Source: a virus. Taken from it: 25,119 nucleotides of DNA. Below, piece by piece: positions 8,883-15,447 of the stretch (the stretch's first letter is position 1; each line of letters starts with the position of its first letter). The translations under genes and the position numbers were made by a program. The DNA lies in IMG/VR virus record IMGVR_UViG_3300007558_000004, positions 1 to 25,119 of that record. One strand, 5' to 3'. The notes below the pieces were generated by a model that saw only the letters and a list, made by a program, of their open reading frames with translations, ran no database searches and was not told the origin of the DNA.

Positions 8883-10970
8883 ATGGCAGGATTTGCAATT
8901 GATATAGGTGATACTGGGGCTGTAGTTAGTAACCCAGTAGCCCCCGTTACGACCTCAGATGCCTCTATCGCAGCAAGGAATCTTCAGAACGTATCTCAGG
9001 GTCTATTCGGTGTTATAGATGTCGCCATGTCAAGAGGTGGTGGCACCTCTGAGGCAAGTATTAACCGTGGTGCATACGGTAGTCTTGTCCAGGGTCTACT
9101 TGAACTTGGTGGTATTGAGGACCAAGCCACACTTAATACAAAAGTTGGTGCTCTCATTGCAGGCTATGAGGCACAGGGTTTTGCTATCGGTGATGAAGAA
9201 GCAGCCGCTGTAATGCGCTACACGGGTATCAACGTAAAACCCGTTGAGAACCCTATGGACGCAGCCTCTCGTCAGGTTATTGAGACCCTTGGTCAGAACC
9301 CTGAGTGGATGTTCCTCGCAGAAGAGCAGCTTAAGGCTGCGGGTGTTGAGTACACTCAGGCTGATGTTGTCGCCGCTGCAGCCAGCTTGTTCCAGAATGA
9401 TCAAGCAGATGCTCTTTACCTAAGCACCTCAAAGAACATTACTGCAAGAGAGTTTGCTAGTACTTATCAGCCGAGAGCTAACGGTCTTATCAACAACCTT
9501 ATGAACGTTGCTCTTAAGGGTATTGAGATTGAGGCTGCAGGTGGTAACGTCTCTGTTGAGTCCTTGACGCAGCTCCGTGCTGCTCTCGCCTCTCTTAATG
9601 CAACTCTAACCAGACCTGCTAACGTAAGTGAAGACCAGTTCAAACCTATCGCTGACCAGCTTGCTGCCCTAAATCAGCTGACGGATAAACTTGTAAGCTT
9701 CGACACCGATACACTTGACATTGAGGCAACTCGTCAGTTCACAAACGTGGCACAGGTTTTGCTTGAGAGGGCACGTACAGAGGGTGACACTGGTGCTGCC
9801 CTTCTCGCTGGTGCCCTCACCACGAAGGAGGGTCGTAACACCCTTAGCGCTCAGTTCTACTCAGACATGCGTACAGCACTAACTACGGCTAAACCTGAGA
9901 TTGTCGCTATTGTAGGCTCCCCTGACACGTCAACAAACCTAGACTTCTCTTCCTTCAACGAAGCACTAGGTATTACAGCATCCTCCGATACCAAAGCTGT
10001 AGAAGACTTCAACACTAGCAACCCTGAGTTTGGTGGTGGTGGATCTAACCCTCCTCCTCTCGGTGATGTTCTTGATATTACTACTGACGGTCTGTACGAC
10101 AGAGATTTCCTTGAGCGGATTCAAGATCTGGATGTATTTAGTCCTGCTGACAGGGTAAACCTTATTGATGTGGCTAACGGTATCATGGTTGCTATTCCTA
10201 ACAGCCGTGGTGTTCAGGACCCTGATGTAAGAAACAACTTCACCACTGGTATTGGTCAGATAGCTGCTACTGTCTCGACATCTGATCGTCTGTTTGACCC
10301 ACAGTACCTTAGCAGGGTGTACTCGCAGAATATGTTCAGCACACTGGATTCTATCAAAGCACTTGATCCAGAAGCACACTCTCTGGCAACTGCACGTATT
10401 CAGCACTCCCTCTTGAGTCAGCTTAACATCCTCAACACCACCTACTCTGGTAAGCTTGCTGATAGTAAACTGACGATTAGTGCAGACGGTACAATTGGTT
10501 TCAACAACAGCAATCCTGTAATCAAAGAAAACGAAATCTTTGCACTACAGGGCTACGCAGACCGTCTATACAACGGCTCTATTGCTGACCTGCTTGAGGA
10601 TCGTGGTCGTAAGATTGATAACCCCAACGCACGTAGCTGGACACAGGCTTTCGTCAATGACTACAATGCTCTGAAACCTTATGTTGCTGGTATGACAGCT
10701 CTTACTGATCTTCTCAAGAGATCTGGTGCTGATCCTAAAGTACTTGAGGTTCACCTTGGTTCTACTCCTGCGCAAAGAGAAGCTGCCAACCAAGAAATCA
10801 TTAACAACGGTGGGATTGCTACCACTACCTTGCCTAGAGCAGGAACACCCAGCGCACCGTTCCAGTTCACTGGTAAAACTGATGCAGAGATTGAGGCCCA
10901 GTTTGAAGCCCTGCCCGCTGGCGCTTACTTTGTCAACCCTGCTGATGGTCGTGTCCTCATTAAGGAGTAA
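8883..10970 (+). CDS. Internal virion protein (gp15-like candidate)
   Basis: This 695-residue protein is Ala/Asn/Leu-rich and predicted to be mostly helical. A flexible Gly/Pro linker (EFGGGGSNPPPLGDVL) lies near residues 378-393 and suggests two parts. The C-terminus (AEIEAQFEALPAGAYFVNPADG) resembles the end segments of other podovirus internal proteins. Its size is close to T7 gp15 (747 residues), part of the periplasmic ejection tube. However, it comes after the larger protein, whereas T7 has gp15 before gp16. The Shine-Dalgarno aaagga sits within the last codons of the upstream gene, two bases before which translation ends, so coupling is likely. The gp15 equivalence is inferred from size and position; no motif proves it. 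Confidence 0.65.
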   Translation: MAGFAIDIGDTGAVVSNPVAPVTTSDASIAARNLQNVSQGLFGVIDVAMSRGGGTSEASINRGAYGSLVQGLLELGGIEDQATLNTKVGALIAGYEAQGFAIGDEEAAAVMRYTGINVKPVENPMDAASRQVIETLGQNPEWMFLAEEQLKAAGVEYTQADVVAAAASLFQNDQADALYLSTSKNITAREFASTYQPRANGLINNLMNVALKGIEIEAAGGNVSVESLTQLRAALASLNATLTRPANVSEDQFKPIADQLAALNQLTDKLVSFDTDTLDIEATRQFTNVAQVLLERARTEGDTGAALLAGALTTKEGRNTLSAQFYSDMRTALTTAKPEIVAIVGSPDTSTNLDFSSFNEALGITASSDTKAVEDFNTSNPEFGGGGSNPPPLGDVLDITTDGLYDRDFLERIQDLDVFSPADRVNLIDVANGIMVAIPNSRGVQDPDVRNNFTTGIGQIAATVSTSDRLFDPQYLSRVYSQNMFSTLDSIKALDPEAHSLATARIQHSLLSQLNILNTTYSGKLADSKLTISADGTIGFNNSNPVIKENEIFALQGYADRLYNGSIADLLEDRGRKIDNPNARSWTQAFVNDYNALKPYVAGMTALTDLLKRSGADPKVLEVHLGSTPAQREAANQEIINNGGIATTTLPRAGTPSAPFQFTGKTDAEIEAQFEALPAGAYFVNPADGRVLIKE

Positions 10971-10975
10971 CACCT

Positions 10976-11686
10976 ATGGACTTCTCTAAAAGAGCAGTAG
11001 AAGTTACCCCTGACAAGGCTGTGGGTAATGAAGATATCGCAGTTAACTTCGCCACTGGTATTCAAAAGGCCCTTGAGTTGAACACAACTCTACCATCTGC
11101 TACAAGAGTATCTCTGTCTGCTACAAGAGTATCTCTGTCTGCTACAGGTGGAGGTAACTATGATAGTACCATCGCCCCATACACTGGCAGTGAAGCCTCC
11201 CTCCGACCGGAGTCAACAACCCAGTCGGCACTGCGGGTTGTAGAGGCGGGCACTTACGACACTCTCTTCGGTCATGCTGAGAGAACTTCAGACCAGTTTA
11301 GAGGTGTTCGTGTATCGACTATGACAGTCGGTGAACTTATACAGTTCTCTGATCCGTCAGGCCCATACGGTCAATGGGTAAAACCACGCCTTGGTTCAAA
11401 CACCTATGCAGGACGTAACGGCCTAACCTCTACTCCAATGGGTAAATACCAAATTGTAGGTAGTACACTTAGTTACCTTGTTAATAAGATGGGGTTGGCA
11501 CCAGACACAGTCTTTGACAGAAAGACTCAGGATGAAATGTTCCTTGTCCTTGCGAGAGAGGCCATCGGTAGTGGTAGGTCACCAGAACAACAGAGAGCAA
11601 GACTTCGTTCTACTTGGGAGGGCTTCAAGCACTTAGACGATGTCACTCTAAACGAAGTAATTAGGGAGATTACGGGTAATGTTTGA
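10976..11686 (+). CDS. Lysozyme-like peptidoglycan hydrolase, probably virion-associated
   Basis: This 236-residue protein has a divergent N-terminal 90 residues and a C-terminal lysozyme-like domain (about residues 90-225). The domain has YDTLFGHAER, with a Glu in the place expected for the catalytic acid. VSTMTVGEL and DPSGPYGQWV follow, then STPMGKYQIVGSTL, matching the substrate-groove pattern of lambda endolysin R (GAGRYQLL). The next helix, FDRKTQDEMFLVLAREAIG, also fits that family. It should cut the glycan backbone of peptidoglycan. Sitting among the ejection proteins with no signal peptide, it most likely replaces the transglycosylase domain of T7 gp16. It could also be the endolysin, because a holin candidate lies about 840 bases downstream. 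The N-terminal region contains a 21-base tandem repeat. A strong Shine-Dalgarno (aaggag) precedes the ATG. Confidence 0.75.
   Translation: MDFSKRAVEVTPDKAVGNEDIAVNFATGIQKALELNTTLPSATRVSLSATRVSLSATGGGNYDSTIAPYTGSEASLRPESTTQSALRVVEAGTYDTLFGHAERTSDQFRGVRVSTMTVGELIQFSDPSGPYGQWVKPRLGSNTYAGRNGLTSTPMGKYQIVGSTLSYLVNKMGLAPDTVFDRKTQDEMFLVLAREAIGSGRSPEQQRARLRSTWEGFKHLDDVTLNEVIREITGNV
11096..11146 (+). repeat. 21-bp in-frame tandem repeat (2.4 copies)
   Basis: Two exact copies of a 21-base unit (11096-11116 and 11117-11137) are followed by the first nine bases of a third (11138-11146). Being a multiple of three, the unit keeps the frame of the lysozyme-like gene and encodes the heptapeptide SATRVSL twice plus SAT. 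It lies in the linker before the catalytic domain. Confidence 0.95.
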
Positions 11687-12524
11687 CTTCAGTAACAGGT
11701 CCAGAGACCCTAACGCATCCGTTTGGGAGGAGGCTATTGCAATGGGTAGTCATGCCATTGCATCCGGCAAGCAGATGGTGTCTGACACAGCAGACCAAGT
11801 GGAGCTTTGGTTGCCTACCAGAGAGGAGGTGGCTACCGCAGCAGACTCTGCTATCGCCACAGCGTCTGACTTAGCTGGTCAGGCTGGGGAGGCTATATCT
11901 AATGCTGCCGATAAGACTGTCACAGTCGCAAAAGCAGTTTCATCAACACCTATTAAAACACTGCTTGACGACATCTTCCTGCCAAATCTTGGGCGTAAGA
12001 TAACTGCTGACAACTTCACCCCTGAAGCCATTGAGACCATTAGGGCTATTGCTCAGAATAAGGGCTTGACCCCAGGTGAGACTGCAAGGGTAACCTACGA
12101 AGACTACAACACAGTTGGTTCTAGTATGTCAGTCAGATTCAAGAGTGGGCAAAACCAAAACCAGAACATGCTAGAGAGCCTTGCCAACCTAAGCGGTGCC
12201 GACGAACTTAAGATGACACTTGGCGAGGCGACACTGTCTATGGATAGTGAGGGTAATATTACTCTTACTGACCAGTACGATTTTAACTCTTGGGTTGATT
12301 TCGGTGCAGGTGCTGGTCCTGACGGTAAGTATAGAGAGCTGACTTCAGAGGAGTTTGCTGCCTCTGATATTAGTTTTACCGAGGCTGTAATGAATACCGT
12401 CAATAATGCCCCATCAAAATACCAGATGATGAGAAACCTTGCATTTCTTTTCGGTAGCCGTGACTACCAAGACCCAAGCAAGGACACTGGACGTACTGTT
12501 GAGATAAACCTAGGTAAGCTTTGA
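11679..12524 (+). CDS. Probable virion protein of unknown function
   Basis: This is a 281-residue protein without a recognised enzymatic motif. The first 90 residues are an Ala-rich amphipathic helix region (ADSAIATASDLAGQAGEAIS and around) that could be a coiled coil. The second half has a beta-rich pattern with GEATLSMDSEGNITLTDQYD, then YDFNSW. It ends in a short segment with LAFLFGSRDYQ and a terminal strand pair (EINLG). I have seen the DxYDF plus terminal strand pattern at the end of various phage virion and endolysin-linked proteins, but I cannot name a function. The gene overlaps the lysozyme-like gene by 8 bases, so the two are coupled. Position suggests a structural or ejection role, or one in lysis. 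Confidence 0.7.
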   Translation: MFDFSNRSRDPNASVWEEAIAMGSHAIASGKQMVSDTADQVELWLPTREEVATAADSAIATASDLAGQAGEAISNAADKTVTVAKAVSSTPIKTLLDDIFLPNLGRKITADNFTPEAIETIRAIAQNKGLTPGETARVTYEDYNTVGSSMSVRFKSGQNQNQNMLESLANLSGADELKMTLGEATLSMDSEGNITLTDQYDFNSWVDFGAGAGPDGKYRELTSEEFAASDISFTEAVMNTVNNAPSKYQMMRNLAFLFGSRDYQDPSKDTGRTVEINLGKL

Positions 12525-12525
12525 A

Positions 12526-12738
12526 ATGAGCTTCGCAAGTAAGACGTTTAAGAGGGAGTACGCCGCAGCATTCGTTGCGGTACTCTGCCTTAAAATCTAT
12601 CAGGGTGACGTTCAGATGGTCGAGGCTATCGTGTGGCCCTTCATATCTTTTGTAGCTGCATCAGCGGGGCTTCATATCTATGACAAGACTAGCGGTAATA
12701 GCACTTCTCCTGCTCCTGACGGGGTGCAGCGGGATTAA
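12526..12738 (+). CDS. Small membrane protein, holin candidate
   Basis: This 70-residue protein has two hydrophobic segments, about residues 12-26 (YAAAFVAVLCLKIY) and 33-52 (VEAIVWPFISFVAASAGLHI). A short polar loop separates them and a hydrophilic tail follows. Size and layout fit a small phage holin, which would open the inner membrane at the end of infection. The C-terminal 59 bases overlap the spanin candidate in another frame, as is common in lysis cassettes. The start lies one base after the previous stop, with only a weak Shine-Dalgarno (aggtaag, 12512-12518). No unique holin motif exists, so the call rests on topology and neighbours. A simple membrane-anchored structural protein is the alternative. 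Confidence 0.55.
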   Translation: MSFASKTFKREYAAAFVAVLCLKIYQGDVQMVEAIVWPFISFVAASAGLHIYDKTSGNSTSPAPDGVQRD

Positions 12739-13033
12739 CCCATTAAGTATTCTTGGTGGTGGTGGGCCTAACGTAGCAGCCAACGTACAGGCAGGGGCTG
12801 AGAACAATCAACAGATCGTAGGTCAGCAGAGTATAACTAAGGCTGAAAGAGATGTTGTCAATACTACCGAGACTAAGCAGGTAGAGACACAGCAGGTAGA
12901 AACTATTAACATAACCAACGAGAAGATACCTGTATGGTACATAGTCTTACTTGTTGTTGGTTGGTTACTACCGTCACCCTCTGAGATAGCCAGAGGTTTC
13001 GTAGGTCTATTTAAGAGGAAGACTAATGGCTAA
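12680..13033 (+). CDS. Lipoprotein with C-terminal membrane segment, u-spanin candidate
   Basis: This 117-residue protein begins with a classic lipoprotein signal: positive N-terminus, Leu-rich core, and lipobox L13-T-G-C16. The mature part is polar, with Gln/Thr/Val-rich stretches (TKQVETQQVETINITNE) of about 70 residues. A strong membrane segment then follows at about residues 88-101 (PVWYIVLLVVGWLL), with a basic tail (FKRK). A lipid anchor at the N-terminus plus an inner-membrane anchor at the C-terminus is the architecture of unimolecular spanins such as T1 gp11. These bridge and fuse the two membranes in the last step of lysis. The start lies inside the upstream holin candidate, recalling the nested Rz/Rz1 arrangement. 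Similar proteins with WLLPSP after the membrane segment are common in marine phages, usually unannotated. Confidence 0.7.
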   Translation: MTRLAVIALLLLLTGCSGINPLSILGGGGPNVAANVQAGAENNQQIVGQQSITKAERDVVNTTETKQVETQQVETINITNEKIPVWYIVLLVVGWLLPSPSEIARGFVGLFKRKTNG

Positions 13034-13295
13034 GAAAATTGACAAAGAAAAGATGAAGTGTAACGCACCTAAGCGTACACCTGATCACCCTACCAAGTCA
13101 CATGTTGTCAAGGCATGTGCTGATGGTAAGGAGAAGATCATTCGTTTTGGTCAACAGGGTGTTAATGGTGCTGGTAAGAACCCAAAGACAGAGGCTGAGA
13201 AGAAGCGTAGGGCTTCATTTAAGGCTCGTCATGCCCAGAATATCAAGAAGGGTAAGATGAGTGCAGCATACTGGGCAGATAAGGTGAAATGGTAA
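13026..13295 (+). CDS. Small basic conserved phage protein
   Basis: This 89-residue protein is rich in Lys and Arg, with a compact core (SHVVKACADGKEKIIRFGQQ) and a very conserved-looking C-terminal motif (FKARHAQNI, then KMSAAYWADKVKW). I recognise this pattern as frequent in marine T7-like and other tailed phages, but no function is established to my knowledge. The basic charge and late location suggest a nucleic-acid-binding or minor head protein, which is only inference. It overlaps the spanin candidate by 8 bases and has a good Shine-Dalgarno (agagga, about seven bases before the ATG). Confidence 0.8.
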   Translation: MAKKIDKEKMKCNAPKRTPDHPTKSHVVKACADGKEKIIRFGQQGVNGAGKNPKTEAEKKRRASFKARHAQNIKKGKMSAAYWADKVKW

Positions 13296-13441
13296 TGCCA
13301 CTCAAAAAGGGTTATAGCAAGAAGACAGTCAGTTCAAATATCAAACTGGAAATGTCCCACGGTAAGTCCCAGAAACAAGCAGTAGCTATAGCACTGAGGG
13401 TAGCTGAGGAAGCCAAGAAGAAAAAGAAGAAACGAAAATAA
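13295..13441 (+). CDS. Very small basic conserved phage protein (48 residues)
   Basis: An ORF of 48 residues starts with ATG at 13295, sharing one base with the previous TAA, and ends with TAA at 13439-13441, just before the terminator. The protein begins MPLKKGYSKKTVSSNIKLEM and continues with HGKSQKQAVAIALRVAEEA and a Lys/Arg-only tail. The first part is a pattern I recognise from many phage genomes (MPLKKG.SKKT.S.NI..., GK..KQAVAIAL). Its function is unknown; the charge suggests binding to DNA or RNA. It has aaggtg about seven bases before its start and is the last gene of the late transcript. Confidence 0.8.
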   Translation: MPLKKGYSKKTVSSNIKLEMSHGKSQKQAVAIALRVAEEAKKKKKKRK

Positions 13442-13446
13442 AAAAT

Positions 13447-13480
13447 AACCCCCAAGGATTTCTCCAAGGGGGTTTTTCTT
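13447..13480. terminator. Bidirectional intrinsic terminator between convergent arms
   Basis: The hairpin has an outer stem CCCCC (13449-13453) with GGGGG (13468-13472), extended by the flanking A/T pairs. An AA/AA internal mismatch, an inner GGA/TCC stem and a TTTC loop complete it. On the + strand a run of five T follows (13473-13477). On the - strand the stem is followed by TTATTTTTTATTTT. It sits between the last + strand gene and the last - strand gene, so it should stop transcription from both sides. Confidence 0.85.
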
Positions 13481-13483
13481 TGT

Positions 13484-13702
13484 CTAAAGTTTTGACTGCT
13501 CCTGATCAATCAGGAAGTCAACATAGTGTTTGATCTTCTCAAGGTCCTTGATACCACCCTTCTGCTTCCATCGTGTGATATACTTGACAACGTTACCCTC
13601 ACAGAAGTCTAGCTCATTGGCTAGGATATACTGGATTGGTTGGATTGCCTGTCCCTTGTAGTGGTCACCGCCAATCTGGGTATTTAGTGGGTTTTCGTCC
13701 AT
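13484..13702 (-). CDS. DUF3310 family protein
   Basis: This 72-residue protein matches the DUF3310 family: GGDHYKG near the N-terminus, then IQPIQYILANELDFCEGNVV, and KYITRWKQKGGIKDLEKIKH followed by a short helix. The family is often labelled as nucleotide-kinase-like because T7 gp1.7 contains a related region, but this protein holds little more than the DUF3310 core. That a 72-residue form has kinase activity is not supported by the sequence. It is the last gene of the - strand arm, with a Shine-Dalgarno (aaaggt) seven bases before the ATG. Its 5' end overlaps the upstream small membrane protein by 38 bases. A link to nucleotide metabolism fits the surrounding genes. Confidence 0.85.
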   Translation of the reverse strand: MDENPLNTQIGGDHYKGQAIQPIQYILANELDFCEGNVVKYITRWKQKGGIKDLEKIKHYVDFLIDQEQSKL

Positions 13703-13886
13703 TGACTTTACCTTTCAAGTATACGATCCGAAGTGTCTGGTAGACCGTGAGTATCGGCCAGAGAATACAGAAGAGCCAAACATTGATCTCCTCATAGGTG
13801 ATGTTCAAAACGTAGGCTACTTCGATTAGCAGGATAATACACGCATCGTAGACTGTGTCAATCCAAATAATACCACTAGCACCCAT
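13665..13886 (-). CDS. Small membrane protein of unknown function
   Basis: This protein of about 73 residues has a hydrophobic middle: one segment around DACIILLIEVAYVLNI and a second around VWLFCILWPILTVYQTLRIV. It ends in a basic, polar tail (KGKVNGRKPTKYPDWR). Two membrane passes are likely. I place the start at ATG 13886, which shares one base with the PhoH stop (TAATG) and has aaggagg seven bases upstream. A start at 13919, inside phoH, would add 11 residues but has no better signal. Translation is probably coupled to phoH. No family is recognised. Confidence 0.7.
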   Translation of the reverse strand: MGASGIIWIDTVYDACIILLIEVAYVLNITYEEINVWLFCILWPILTVYQTLRIVYLKGKVNGRKPTKYPDWR

Positions 13887-14587
13887 TACAAACCCTCCTT
13901 CATAAAGGCTACGATCCACTGTTTACACAGATCAGAACGAACAATGTCGTCAGCCGTGAACTCTACCACAGGAACGGGGATCAAGTGCTTCTTAGCGATA
14001 TGTATTGCCTTCGCAAGACCTGACGTTTCACCAAGATCAGACTGTTGTATGTCACCATTAAGAACGACAGTGCAGTTCTGACCGACACGAGTTAGAAACA
14101 TTTTCATCTCGTGTGGTGTAACGTTCTGCGCCTCGTCTAGGATGACGAAAGCATCTTGGAAAGAACGACCACGCATAGTCTCGAATGGTGCGATCTCAAT
14201 GTTACCGTTCTTAATACCAGTTTCAACGACACCCTTACCCAAGTGCCAGTGAAGTACTTCAAGAACAGGCATGACCCATGGCATCATCTTCTCCTCTAGG
14301 GTCCCAGGAAAGTAACCGATGGACTTACCAGCCGCTACGTTAGGTCTGGTGATGATGATCTTGTCGATAGCCTTAATCTGGTAAAGCTGTGACGCCTTGG
14401 TAGCAGCGATGTATGTCTTACCAGTACCAGCAGGACCAAGTACAATAACCTGACTTGCTGTGTCGAGGTGCTTGACATACTCCTCTTGTTTAAAGGTCTT
14501 TGGTAGAAGCTGGATAACAGGTTTGTTGTCAGCATTCTTGTATGTTGTTACACGTCTTGTCTGACGTTTAGGCTTTTCTTGTACCAT
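13886..14587 (-). CDS. phoH: PhoH-like P-loop ATPase
   Basis: This 233-residue protein has the full PhoH fold. Walker A GPAGTGKT is at residues 51-58, TRP at about 80-82 is followed by a GYFPGTLEEKM segment, and Walker B FVILDEAQN is at 147-155. A NGDIQQSD sensor motif follows. PhoH proteins bind and hydrolyse ATP, and bacterial members are linked to RNA processing. In marine phages phoH is a common auxiliary gene whose role during infection is not settled, despite the historical name tied to phosphate starvation. A basic N-terminus (residues 1-14) could contact nucleic acid. The ATG shares one base with the stop of the upstream gene (TAATG). Confidence 0.93.
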   Translation of the reverse strand: MVQEKPKRQTRRVTTYKNADNKPVIQLLPKTFKQEEYVKHLDTASQVIVLGPAGTGKTYIAATKASQLYQIKAIDKIIITRPNVAAGKSIGYFPGTLEEKMMPWVMPVLEVLHWHLGKGVVETGIKNGNIEIAPFETMRGRSFQDAFVILDEAQNVTPHEMKMFLTRVGQNCTVVLNGDIQQSDLGETSGLAKAIHIAKKHLIPVPVVEFTADDIVRSDLCKQWIVAFMKEGL

Positions 14588-15042
14588 TATTCTGGGACCT
14601 TTATTAGTTCGGCTTGTTCGACTGGTATGTGGTAGAATTGTTCACCCTTGCGGATGTTTCTACCAGATGCTTCACGCAGCACATCCTGAGTAAGGTAGGT
14701 GTCCTTAATGCGCCATGCTTGCTTAAGGTCTTTGTCGAAGACGTAGAAGTTAAGAACACCATCCTTCTCACGATACTCGTTCAGTAGACGTGTCTTTCGT
14801 TCTGGTATTCTAACGTCTAACCACGTTGGGTTCCACTGTCCTGACCACCCTACCTTAACCTCGGCCTCATTAAAGAACGTTAGACCGTGCTTTCTTGAGA
14901 CAACATCGACGTAGTAGTCTTCGACGGTGCTCTCAATAGTGTGACCTTTATGCAACAAGTATCGAACCAGTGCATCTTTTGCTTTACTATCGTAGGCTTC
15001 ATACAAAGCTCTATTAAAGCTTTTACGCACGGGTTTTGTCAT
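14587..15042 (-). CDS. Conserved phage protein, possible PD-(D/E)XK nuclease fold
   Basis: This protein of about 151 residues follows the tRNA in the transcript. I chose ATG 15042, which has aagga about seven bases upstream; an earlier in-frame start at 15090 would lie within the tRNA gene. The protein has a helical N-terminus (about 50 residues), then DYYVDVVSRKHGLTFFNEAE followed by VKVGW. An Asp, then about 15 residues later Glu-X-Lys, is the spacing of the PD-(D/E)XK nuclease core. A PTWLDVRIPERKTRLL helix and a NFYVFDKDLKQAWRI strand pair follow. The fold suggestion is inference from this pattern; the family itself is common in podoviruses as a hypothetical protein. Its neighbours are PhoH and nucleotide metabolism genes. 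Confidence 0.75.
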   Translation of the reverse strand: MTKPVRKSFNRALYEAYDSKAKDALVRYLLHKGHTIESTVEDYYVDVVSRKHGLTFFNEAEVKVGWSGQWNPTWLDVRIPERKTRLLNEYREKDGVLNFYVFDKDLKQAWRIKDTYLTQDVLREASGRNIRKGEQFYHIPVEQAELIKVPE

Positions 15043-15057
15043 GGGGTATCCTTTAGT

Positions 15058-15134
15058 TGGTCTCCTCGACAGGACTCGAACCTGTAACACCCTGATTAGA
15101 AGTCAGGTGCTCTATCCAATTGAGCTACGAGGAG
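15058..15134 (-). tRNA. tRNA-Arg (anticodon UCU), CCA encoded
   Basis: The - strand folds into a complete cloverleaf. The acceptor stem is CTCCTCG with CGAGGAG, with discriminator A and an encoded CCA (15060-15058). The D arm is GCTC...GAGC, the anticodon stem is CCTGA/TCAGG with loop CTTCTAA (anticodon TCT), and the T arm is ACAGG TTCGAGT CCTGT. It reads AGA codons, and AGG by wobble, for arginine. It is placed in the middle of the protein-coding - strand transcript between glutaredoxin and the nuclease-fold candidate, so it must be cut out of an mRNA by host RNases. Confidence 0.95.
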
Positions 15135-15154
15135 TTAATATTGAGGTAAACTAC

Positions 15155-15394
15155 CTACTGGTAGATGTCAATGTTATTGATGTGCTGACACAACTCTTCA
15201 TAACCACCAATCAACACACCAGTGTTGTTAAACACCTGCGGCACAGTACCAAGATTAGCCTTCTCAAGAAGTGTCCTTACCCAAGGATCATCGTAGATGT
15301 CCACCTTCTCATAGTCGATGCCGTGTTCGTAGAGTAGGTCCATTGCCTTGTCACACCAAGAACATTCTGTTCTGCTAATAACTGTGTAGCCCAT
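15155..15394 (-). CDS. Glutaredoxin-like thiol-disulfide oxidoreductase
   Basis: This 79-residue protein has a thioredoxin fold of glutaredoxin type. The active site C11-S-W-C14 follows the first strand, the cis-proline loop is TVPQVF (about residues 50-55), and a GGYEEL motif (about 64-69) is expected to bind glutathione or a partner. The C-X-X-C dithiol form can reduce the cysteine pair of ribonucleotide reductase, and its gene lies 53 bases downstream of the RNR gene on the same strand. That makes it the likely electron donor. A good Shine-Dalgarno (aaggag) precedes the ATG. The tRNA follows 20 bases after the stop. Confidence 0.9.
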   Translation of the reverse strand: MGYTVISRTECSWCDKAMDLLYEHGIDYEKVDIYDDPWVRTLLEKANLGTVPQVFNNTGVLIGGYEELCQHINNIDIYQ

Positions 15395-15447
15395 TGTAAC
15401 TCCTTCTGTTAGGTGAGCCTTTTATACGTCATGCTCAGGACACAGCC

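Noticed and set aside
15058-15134. tRNA gene as a phage attachment site
   Set aside because: No integrase or repressor is seen, and the tRNA is a complete gene inside a phage transcript, so an integration scar is not supported.
15041-15337. Open frame on the + strand across the tRNA and glutaredoxin
   Set aside because: It is the reverse of a clear tRNA and a clear glutaredoxin gene.
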